9,896 nucleotides of DNA from Candidatus Nealsoniibacteriota bacterium (lineage in GTDB: Bacteria > Patescibacteriota > Minisyncoccia > Minisyncoccales > PWPS01). Under the pieces are notes generated by a model. The model saw nothing but the letters and a program-made list of their open reading frames with translations, was not told the DNA's origin and did no database searches. Positions 1-6,422 of this stretch are shown piece after piece. How positions within the stretch are numbered: position 1 is the first letter of the stretch; every line of letters begins with the position of its first letter. The position numbers were made by a program, and so were the translations under genes. Location of the stretch: assembly GCA_003554915.1 (NCBI GenBank), contig PWHM01000094.1, forward strand, positions 1 through 9,896, in the 5' to 3' direction.

Positions 1-34
1 CGCGGGAATGACGGAAAGAAACGCGGGAATGACG
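1..34. repeat. short direct repeat, two 13-nt copies
   Basis: The 13-mer cgcgggaatgacg occurs at 1-13 and again at 22-34, a 21-nt period with gaaagaaa as spacer. The first copy begins at the window edge, so the array may continue to the left. GC-rich words of this type (gcgggaatgacg) are common parts of dispersed intergenic repeats in many bacterial genomes. That they belong to such a family here is inference. Confidence 0.6.
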
Positions 35-59
35 AATCGTATTCCTCATTATTCTTGGC

Positions 60-88
60 TTGACTTTTTTTTACTTGCTTGATACAAT
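60..88 (+). promoter_or_regulatory. sigma70-type promoter of the M23 peptidase gene
   Basis: A TTGACT -35 box at 60-65 and a TACAAT -10 box at 83-88 are separated by exactly 17 nt. Each matches consensus at five of six positions. Transcription would start near 94-96, about 125 nt ahead of the GTG at 222. No other promoter this good is visible in the 5' region. Confidence 0.65.
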
Positions 89-221
89 TTCGTAGAAAGT
101 AAGAATAATTCAACTTATTCGTACCTACGAAACCAAGCATTCCTCATCAGCGAGGAAGAAAATAGTTCTGGAATGTAAAAAGAGAAAGAACGAAAGGAAG
201 TGTTTAGGCCTACTTACCGGA

Positions 222-1175
222 GTGGGTGTTTTGATTTTGATTTTTATAATTTTTACCGCTTTTTCCGTTAACAATGGAGAAAACATAACCGGTAAGCATT
301 CAGTACCGGACAATAATTTGTTTTTGGAAGCCGGAAAGGTTCGAAACGTAAGTGGGGAAGGGTATATTTTCACCGACAACACCATTTTATCAAGAGGGCC
401 GCTTACGGGAAGAAAGATCCAGGTTTTGGGAGCTGACATGGGTCAGGAGGGGAGGAATAGAATAGTTTCTTATAAAGTGCGACCCGGAGACAGCTTGGAA
501 TCGGTCGCTGATAAGTTTTCAATCAGCAAGGATACTATAAAATGGGCTAACAGCATAACGAATGAAAAGATAAGTTCGGGGGATGAACTTTTAATCCTTC
601 CGACCACCGGTGTTTTGTATTACGTTCAAAGAGGGGAAAGCTTAAGTGACATAGCTCTCAAGCACGAAGCCGATATGGAGGATATAGTAGCTTATAACGA
701 TAATTTAAAGGATTTGAAAGATACTATAAGACCGGGTGATCAGCTCATTATTCCCGACGGTAAAAAGCCGGCCGCGCCCATCCGCAGGCAAGCGCCGCCG
801 ACCACACATAGTCGGTTTGCAGCAGTTACTTATGGGACTGTAACTCAAACAGCCCATCCCGGCCACGCCAAGGCCGTTGATATCGCCAACGCTTGTGGAA
901 CCCCCATTTACGCCGGAGGAGGCGGAACGGTCACTCGTACGGGAAACAGCTGGCCGGCCGGTAATTACATCCGGATAGATCACGGGAGTTTCAACGGTCT
1001 TTACGCTCATTTACAGGGAATTCATGTAAGTCCCGGACAATCGGTAAGCGCGGGTCAGCAGATCGGGACCATGGGAACCACCGGGCTGTCCACCGGTTGC
1101 CATTTACACTTTGAGACCAGCGGAGGATATAATCCGTTCAGTGGCATGCAGAGAGGTCAAACCATGGGCTGGTAA
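222..1175 (+). CDS. membrane-anchored LysM-LysM-M23 (LytM-type) peptidoglycan endopeptidase
   Basis: Probable cell-wall hydrolase acting outside the membrane on peptidoglycan cross-bridges. Residues 2-16 are a hydrophobic signal anchor. Two LysM peptidoglycan-binding domains follow, at about 84-127 (YKVRPGDSL) and 132-178 (YYVQRGESL). After a short basic, Pro-rich linker comes an M23/LytM domain at about 204-305. It keeps H215 and D220, the YAHL histidine (H263) and HLHFE (H294/H296), so zinc ligands and catalytic histidines appear present. The first ligand pair is H-x4-D, one residue longer than the usual H-x3-D. The start is uncertain. The annotated GTG at 222 has no Shine-Dalgarno and removes the basic residues expected before an anchor. 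The frame is open from 96, and upstream codons read KKRKNERK before the hydrophobic run. A CTG at 168 has AGGAAG 9 nt ahead. Domain order resembles LysM-M23 proteins common in Patescibacteria. It is the only plus-strand gene and converges on the minus-strand operon. Confidence 0.9.
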   Translation: MGVLILIFIIFTAFSVNNGENITGKHSVPDNNLFLEAGKVRNVSGEGYIFTDNTILSRGPLTGRKIQVLGADMGQEGRNRIVSYKVRPGDSLESVADKFSISKDTIKWANSITNEKISSGDELLILPTTGVLYYVQRGESLSDIALKHEADMEDIVAYNDNLKDLKDTIRPGDQLIIPDGKKPAAPIRRQAPPTTHSRFAAVTYGTVTQTAHPGHAKAVDIANACGTPIYAGGGGTVTRTGNSWPAGNYIRIDHGSFNGLYAHLQGIHVSPGQSVSAGQQIGTMGTTGLSTGCHLHFETSGGYNPFSGMQRGQTMGW

Positions 1176-1185
1176 AAGCTTATAC

Positions 1186-1218
1186 AAAAACCCCTTATCC
1201 CGTAAAGAAATAAGAGGT
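1186..1218 (-). terminator. rho-independent terminator of the minus-strand operon
   Basis: An inverted repeat pairs 1190-1198 with 1210-1218 around an 11-nt loop. In minus-strand RNA all nine pairs form, one of them G-U, and the stem is followed by five U (1185-1190 side). In plus-strand RNA the same position is a C-A mismatch and no U-run follows. It therefore terminates mainly the minus operon, 41 nt past the DksA-like stop codon. It may also weakly serve the convergent peptidase gene. Confidence 0.7.
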
Positions 1219-1258
1219 AATTAAAAAACGAAAACCTTTAAATAAAACGGAAACAAGA

Positions 1259-1606
1259 TTATTCAGTACACTCCTTGCAGGTTTCAGCTTCCGGAACCAC
1301 TTCCAATCTATCCGCTTTTATATCAGCCCTGCAACTTTCGCACTTTCCATAAGTGCCTTTTTTTATTTTTTCTAAAGCTTTGTTTGTTTTTTTGAGTTTT
1401 AATTCCAAGGAATGCTCTATAGAGCGGAGTGAGTCGAATTCTTCCACTTCATCAGCTGCTTCTTCCAAAGCTCCTCCGTCGAATTTGGGGAATTTGGTAT
1501 CCCAGTCACCTTCCGGTTTATCGTCCTCTTTAGCGAATCTCTCAAGCATTGAGCGCAATTCTTTTTTTTGATTTTCTAATTTCTTTTTCAATTCTTTTTT
1601 TTGCAT
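1259..1606 (-). CDS. DksA/TraR-family C4 zinc-finger protein
   Basis: A 115-residue protein of the DksA/TraR type. Members bind the secondary channel of RNA polymerase and adjust transcription, often together with ppGpp. An N-terminal helix at about 2-27 is followed by an acidic loop (DWDTKFPKF, about 34-42), a second helix at about 46-83, and a C4 zinc finger at C89, C92, C110 and C113 (spacing 2-17-2). The finger is introduced by KKGTYGKC and has the family's RLEVVPEAETC run. The glycine usual after the second cysteine is arginine here (R93). It is shorter than E. coli DksA (151 residues), and the DxxDxA tip is not evident, so activity on polymerase like that of DksA is inferred. The ATG has a GAGGAA Shine-Dalgarno at 1615-1620, 8 nt away, formed by the last two codons of the upstream giant gene, whose stop lies 5 nt before this start. 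Last gene of the operon. Confidence 0.85.
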   Translation of the reverse strand: MQKKELKKKLENQKKELRSMLERFAKEDDKPEGDWDTKFPKFDGGALEEAADEVEEFDSLRSIEHSLELKLKKTNKALEKIKKGTYGKCESCRADIKADRLEVVPEAETCKECTE

Positions 1607-1611
1607 AACTT

Positions 1612-4600
1612 TTATTCCTCAATTCTACTTATTACTTCCTCTATCGCCTCCATGGATGTAGTTAGAATGAATTTTTGGTCTACTACTGCATAATAAACTC
1701 CGAAATCAATCTCTTCTTCAAAGATTTCAACTTCCCCTTCTTCTATACCTTCTCCTTCCTCTTCTCTTTCCACTTCAACTTCCACCTCCTCTACATCTGC
1801 ATAGGCGCTGTAAATCCAACCTTCATCATCTTCCAGGGCGATTTTATACCAATCACCTTCACGGTCCAGTAAATCGTACTCCTCTCCGTCATCAACTCTT
1901 TCGAAATCGTAGGATTCTGTAGAAGGTCTTTCCCTTACGTTAAGACCCGTCTCTCCGACTCTTATTATTACGATTTCTTTCGTTTCTGTTTCAGTACGGG
2001 TGTAGTTGCCGGTTAATTCGTTGAACTCTCCATTGGTAACAGCTCTGGCTACTTCGTTGTCTTCCACGGTTACGGTTGTAGTGTGAGAAGTCGGAGCGGT
2101 TTCGTCTTCCGGAAGGTCGCCGTACCCCGGAATTCCAGCTTCAAATTCAAAGTTGAAGATAACAGTCCCGTCTTCTTCTCTTCTGTCTACCACGGCTAAT
2201 TCAGATCCCTCTTTGTATATAAAAGTCGGTAAATGATTTTCAAACCAGCTTTTTACAGCTTCTTCCAAATCTCCCTCATGGGGGTAATGCTGGTAATAGT
2301 TAATTTCGTGGTTTAAATAATCAATTGTTTTCTTTTCCGGATTTATGTCCTCGACTGAAAAATTGTGTATGGTTATCAGGTTGGAGAAATGTTCAAGAAA
2401 TAATTCCCCTTCCCAAGTAGCGTGGAGACCCATGTCCATAAAGTCCTGCAGGTCACCTTCTTTTATTTCTGCGACGAACCCCAGTCCGGGTCGAGTCGGG
2501 TAGTGAATAAAAAGAGTAAATTCGTCTTTCAGATAACTCAAGAAGTGGTCCGAATAAGTCCCCAGATTCATGGAGTTATAAAATTCAGTCAAATGCAAAG
2601 GCCTTTCCGCCGGATTGGTTTCCGCCTTGAAAATTGCTAATTCTTGAAAAACATAATCTTCTTCCGTGGCGAGTCTGGTAATCAAAAAGTCCTCAATTTC
2701 ATTCAAAGTTCTGGTGGTGGTTCTTATATGATCACCCCTTTCTTCTTCTATTGGGAAAAGAGCACTACTTTCGGGGTCTTCTTCTTCAACAAACTCTTCG
2801 ACCTCGAAAGAGGTGGTCATTTGATCTATTGTTTCGCCATCTTCATTCAATCCTTCCAATTCTATATTAATCTCTTGCCCTTCCAGTTCGGGTTCGAAAG
2901 TGTATATATGAGACCCCCCTTCGAATTCTGCTATTTGTGCTCCCCGGTAAAAAAACCGCCAAACGAAATCGGAAAGCTCTTCTTCGTAATTAGCGATAAA
3001 TTCATATTGATAGCCCTCCAGATGGTTGATCTCTATGTCCGTGATTCGGGATTCTTCGGAAGGCGGATCCACCGGAGTATCGGGAGGTGTTTCCGGATCT
3101 TCCGTGAAGAAGATGGCGCGAACCCCAAAAACGATTGCCAATATTAAAATCAATCCGACTATAATCACTCCTATTCGGACTATTAATTTCGTGGATTTCC
3201 CCGTTTTTTCGGGAACTTCGGGTTTCTCTGATCCGATTATTTCTTCTCCTCCTGCCGGTTCTTCTTCGGAAGGTGTGGGAATTGAACCTTCTTCAGGAGA
3301 CAAGGGGGTCGGATCCTCTCCCTCTTCGGGCTCGGGAGTAGGGGGTTCTACTTCTCCCTCTACCTTATCCTCTTCTTTTAGCGGGGCGTCAACCGGTCTT
3401 TCAAAAGGGCTTTCGTCATCGTCTTTCTCCTGATCATCTTCCAAACTTTGAGCTAAATTCGGTGTTTTTGACATTTGTTCATCAAAACTTTCCTCGACTT
3501 CTTCCTCATCCTGTTTTTCTTCTGTTTCCTCCTGCTTTTCTTCTGTGGAAGGGCTTTCCTTTTCTTCGTAAGCATCTTCATTTTCCATTTCCATATCTTC
3601 CTCGTCAGCTTCACTTACTTCATCTTGGGAAAGAGGCTCTTCTTCGGAAGAAGTTTTTTTACCTTCCATTTTTTCTTCCAATCTCCGTAGAAATTCTTCT
3701 CTTTCTTTCTCTTCGCCTTCATTTTCTTTTACGGAAACGGATTCCAGATCCAAATCCTCCTCTTCATCTTCTTCCTCCTCCTCCCCTTCTTCTTTCACTC
3801 CCTCACTCTTTGTTTTTGTATCCATATACTCTTCTTCCTCCTCCCCTTCTTCTTTTAATTCTTCAGCGGTTTCCGTTACTTCTTCTTTTTCTTCAGGCCT
3901 TTCATATGTTTTCTCTCCTAATTTAACCTCCAAATCTTTTAATTTTTCCTTAATTTCCGCCTTTCTTTTGGTAATTAACTCCAATTCCTTTTGTTTTTTA
4001 TTAAGGTTTTCTAACTCCTTCTCCAACTCCCATCGTTCTTTTTCTATATTCCTTCTTTGTCTTTCGGTTTCCCACCTTTTTTCTTCCGTCTCTCTCTTGT
4101 CTTCGGGAACCTCCGCTAATTTTTCTTCGTTCTCAATCTTTTCACCCTCTTCTTCAACTTCTTCTTCTCTTCTTTTTACCTCTCCCAATCTCTCTTTTAT
4201 TTCTTCTTTTCTGCTTTCAATATCGGATGTTTTTTCTTCTATTGTCTTTTCCAGTTCGGAAAATCTTTTCAGCTCCATTTCGAGCTCTTCTTTTTCTTGT
4301 TTTGCATTTAGCTTTTCTTTTTCTTCATTCAATGACTCTATTTTTTCTTTCAACTCCTCTTTTTTATTAAGCAGCTGGTGATAGAGCATTTCTATCTTAC
4401 CCTCTTCTTCTTTTAAACTCTCCATCTTTTTTTCCACCTCCCATCGCTCTTTTTCGGCTTCTTTTCTTTTCTCTTCCGTTCTCCATCTTCTACTTTCGAC
4501 AGCCCTCTTTTCCTTCGGTTCGATTGCTTCCTTTTCTTTTTCCTCTATTTCCTGTTTTTCTTTCTCGATTTCCTTCTCTCTCTCCTCAATTAATTCAATT

Positions 4601-6411
4601 TTTTTAGCTAAATGATTTATTCTTTCTCTTTTCTCCGCTCGCTTTTCGTTCAAATCCTCTTTTTCATCTTCCGTTTTTTCAATCTCTCTCTTTAAAGATT
4701 CTTTTTTTTCTTCTATTTCGTTTTCTTTTACTCTTCTCTTTAGGGCTTTTATTTTTTCTTTTAATCCTTGTTCAGTGCTTGCTATTTCTTGATGATCTCC
4801 TTGAATTTTTCTCTTCCGCTTTTTTATTCTGTTAATTTTTTCTTCCAGGTCCCATTCTTTTCGCTCCCACTCCCTTCTTTTTTCTTCTAAATTCCATCTT
4901 TCCTTTTCTATTTTTCGTTTTTCTTCCGGTTTTTCAGCGATCTCTTCTTTGCTTTCTATTTCCTTTACCTCTTCTTTTATTTCTTGAAGCTTTTTGATTA
5001 TTTCTTCTAAAGAATCCTTAGCTCTATTTTCTTTTTGTAAGAGGTTTTCCTTTTCAACTTCAAGCGCTTTCTTTTCTTGAATTGCTTCCTGAACTTCATC
5101 TTCCAACTTTTCAATTACTTCTTCAGGATTGGCGAATTCATCCCTTTGCTCTCTTTCTTTTCTTCTTCTTTCTCTTTCTCTTCTTTCCTCTTTTAACTTT
5201 TCTTTCTCCTCTTTACTTCTCTCCTCTTCCATTTCCCCCTTTTCTTTTTCCTCGATTTCATCGAGAGCCATCTCAAAGCGGGTTTCTTTTTCCCGAAGCT
5301 CTGTTAATTTAGTTTCTTTTTCTTCTATTTTTGTTTCAAGTTTTTTGACTTCCTTTTCCTTTTCCCATCTTTCGTTCTCAATTTCTCTTCTTCTGTCTTC
5401 CGTTTTCCATCGTTCTTGTTTTAATTCCCTTCTTTTTTCAGGATCTTTTTCGAGGCTCTGCTTTTTCTCTATCTCCTCTTCCTTTTCTTCAATTTCTTCT
5501 TCATTTTTCAAAATAACCTCCAGCTCTTCTTCGAGTTGAGTTTTTTGACTTGAAATTTCTTCTTTTTCTTCTCTTATTTTTTCAATTTCGTCATTGAATT
5601 CTGAAAGCTTTTCTTTAAGCCTTCCTTTGTTCCGGGGAACGTCTTCCGGGTCTGCAGTTCTTGTTTCATCTCTTTTGAGCTCTCGTTTTTCTCTTTGTAG
5701 CTTCCTATACTCTCTGTCCGTATCTTTTATTTTTGCCTTTATTTCCTCCACATCCTCTTCTATTTCCCCCCTTCTTCTCTCCTGTTTTTTTCTTTCGTCT
5801 ACGATACCCCATCGCTCTTTTTGCAGCTTTTTTCTTTGTTTGGGATCTTCGGTTGAAGAAAGCGTTTCGTCTATTTCTTTTTCTTCTTCCTCAAACCCTT
5901 TCTCCTTTGCAATTACTTTTTCCAGCTCTTCTTCCAGGCTTACCTTTTTTTTCTTTAAAGATTCTTGTTTTTCTTCAATATTTTTTTCTTTTTCAATTAT
6001 CTCGTTCAACTTATTTTCAATTTCTTTTCTCCTTTCTTTGCCTTCTTCACTTTCCATTTCTTCCAACTCTTCTTCCAACCCTTCTTTTTCATTTGTTAGC
6101 TCTTTTAGCTTTTCTTCAACCTCTTCTTTTTCTTCCGGTATCTTTTTTAATTCGTCTTCCCACTTCCAAAGCTCATTTTCCAAAGCTTCTATTTCATCTT
6201 CGATCTTCCATCTTTTTTTGAGAGTTTCTTCGTCTTCCCCTTCCAGCTTTTCTCTTTCCTCTTCCGCTTTTTCTATTTTTTCTTTTATTTCGGAAACTGA
6301 TTCCTTGAGCTGTTTTTTACGTTTGGAAAGTTGTTTTTTTCTGAAATTCAACCTCTCCTTTTCTTTTTCCAAGGAGGCGAACTTCTCTTTTATTTGTCTT
6401 GTTTTATTCAT
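1612..6411 (-). CDS. giant repeat-containing coiled-coil, single-pass membrane protein with extracytoplasmic SH3 domain
   Basis: 1599 residues, function unknown. Residues 1-840 are almost pure Glu/Lys/Arg/Leu/Ile helix, predicted coiled coil, with six tryptophan-marked blocks (separate entry). Residues 840-1070 are a Glu/Asp-rich then Pro/Glu-rich disordered linker. Residues 1080-1097 form one membrane helix, preceded by KSTK and R1079 and followed by an acidic stretch, which predicts N-terminus in and C-terminus out. There is no signal peptide. Outside, residues 1122-1206 look like an Ig/PKD-type beta sandwich (YTF, then INIELEGLNEDG). Residues 1217-1352 are a globular domain of a kind I associate with Patescibacterial surface proteins. 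A mixed region follows. Residues 1482-1540 are a bacterial SH3 domain (GLNVRERPS, then DWYKI and GWIYSAY). The last 35 residues (YYAVVDQKFILTTS) may complete the 1217 domain. The ATG at 6411 has no Shine-Dalgarno and lies 11 nt after the preceding stop, suggesting translational coupling. Possible roles are scaffold, ruler, or envelope-to-cytoplasm tether; none is demonstrated. Confidence 0.85.
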   Translation of the reverse strand: MNKTRQIKEKFASLEKEKERLNFRKKQLSKRKKQLKESVSEIKEKIEKAEEEREKLEGEDEETLKKRWKIEDEIEALENELWKWEDELKKIPEEKEEVEEKLKELTNEKEGLEEELEEMESEEGKERRKEIENKLNEIIEKEKNIEEKQESLKKKKVSLEEELEKVIAKEKGFEEEEKEIDETLSSTEDPKQRKKLQKERWGIVDERKKQERRRGEIEEDVEEIKAKIKDTDREYRKLQREKRELKRDETRTADPEDVPRNKGRLKEKLSEFNDEIEKIREEKEEISSQKTQLEEELEVILKNEEEIEEKEEEIEKKQSLEKDPEKRRELKQERWKTEDRRREIENERWEKEKEVKKLETKIEEKETKLTELREKETRFEMALDEIEEKEKGEMEEERSKEEKEKLKEERRERERRRKEREQRDEFANPEEVIEKLEDEVQEAIQEKKALEVEKENLLQKENRAKDSLEEIIKKLQEIKEEVKEIESKEEIAEKPEEKRKIEKERWNLEEKRREWERKEWDLEEKINRIKKRKRKIQGDHQEIASTEQGLKEKIKALKRRVKENEIEEKKESLKREIEKTEDEKEDLNEKRAEKRERINHLAKKIELIEEREKEIEKEKQEIEEKEKEAIEPKEKRAVESRRWRTEEKRKEAEKERWEVEKKMESLKEEEGKIEMLYHQLLNKKEELKEKIESLNEEKEKLNAKQEKEELEMELKRFSELEKTIEEKTSDIESRKEEIKERLGEVKRREEEVEEEGEKIENEEKLAEVPEDKRETEEKRWETERQRRNIEKERWELEKELENLNKKQKELELITKRKAEIKEKLKDLEVKLGEKTYERPEEKEEVTETAEELKEEGEEEEEYMDTKTKSEGVKEEGEEEEEDEEEDLDLESVSVKENEGEEKEREEFLRRLEEKMEGKKTSSEEEPLSQDEVSEADEEDMEMENEDAYEEKESPSTEEKQEETEEKQDEEEVEESFDEQMSKTPNLAQSLEDDQEKDDDESPFERPVDAPLKEEDKVEGEVEPPTPEPEEGEDPTPLSPEEGSIPTPSEEEPAGGEEIIGSEKPEVPEKTGKSTKLIVRIGVIIVGLILILAIVFGVRAIFFTEDPETPPDTPVDPPSEESRITDIEINHLEGYQYEFIANYEEELSDFVWRFFYRGAQIAEFEGGSHIYTFEPELEGQEINIELEGLNEDGETIDQMTTSFEVEEFVEEEDPESSALFPIEEERGDHIRTTTRTLNEIEDFLITRLATEEDYVFQELAIFKAETNPAERPLHLTEFYNSMNLGTYSDHFLSYLKDEFTLFIHYPTRPGLGFVAEIKEGDLQDFMDMGLHATWEGELFLEHFSNLITIHNFSVEDINPEKKTIDYLNHEINYYQHYPHEGDLEEAVKSWFENHLPTFIYKEGSELAVVDRREEDGTVIFNFEFEAGIPGYGDLPEDETAPTSHTTTVTVEDNEVARAVTNGEFNELTGNYTRTETETKEIVIIRVGETGLNVRERPSTESYDFERVDDGEEYDLLDREGDWYKIALEDDEGWIYSAYADVEEVEVEVEREEEGEGIEEGEVEIFEEEIDFGVYYAVVDQKFILTTSMEAIEEVISRIEE
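1615..1620 (-). promoter_or_regulatory. Shine-Dalgarno for the DksA-like gene, inside the end of the giant gene
   Basis: GAGGAA sits 8 nt upstream of the ATG at 1604-1606 and is made of the final two Glu codons of the 1599-residue gene. It is one of the few convincing ribosome binding sites in the operon. Translation of the last gene may thus start independently, while also being coupled to arrival of ribosomes from upstream. Confidence 0.65.
3771..3854 (-). repeat. 60-nt local duplication in the acidic linker
   Basis: The stretches at 3771-3794 and 3831-3854 match at 23 of 24 positions with an offset of exactly 60 nt. In the protein this is KEEGEEEEE at residues 853-861 and again at 873-881. 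It looks like a recent 20-codon tandem duplication in low-complexity acidic sequence. Confidence 0.6.
4030..6243 (-). repeat. six Pro-x10-Trp-x13-Trp protein repeat blocks in the coiled coil
   Basis: Blocks, with key residues, are: 1 (6166-6243) W68/W82; 2 (5767-5844) P190/W201/G215; 3 (5365-5442) P324/W335/W349; 4 (4852-4929) P495/W506/W520; 5 (4441-4518) P632/W643/W657; 6 (4030-4107) P769/W780/W794. In blocks 2-6 the proline is exactly 11 residues before the first Trp. In all blocks the two key positions are 14 apart, that is two heptads. The pattern reads roughly P-E-x-K-R, six residues, R-W, x-x-E, then E-R-W-E-x-E-K. First Trp positions are 133, 134, 171, 137 and 137 residues apart, so a unit is about 135 residues, with extra sequence between blocks 3 and 4. 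Every Trp in residues 1-840 lies inside a block. Similar Glu-rich helix precedes each proline, so whole units were probably duplicated. Confidence 0.8.
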
Positions 6412-6422
6412 AATGTATTTGT

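Noticed and set aside
705..1010. Minus-strand open frame opposite the peptidase
   Set aside because: It lies wholly against the conserved M23 domain, has no recognisable motif, and is a shadow frame.
4030..6243. DNA-level tandem repeat or CRISPR-like array
   Set aside because: The periodicity is in the protein (about 135 residues) with diverged DNA. There are no near-identical short repeats with unique spacers.
1612..6411. SMC, myosin-like or Rad50 ATPase
   Set aside because: No Walker A or B or ABC signature occurs anywhere in the 1599 residues. Database names of this type would reflect coiled-coil composition only.
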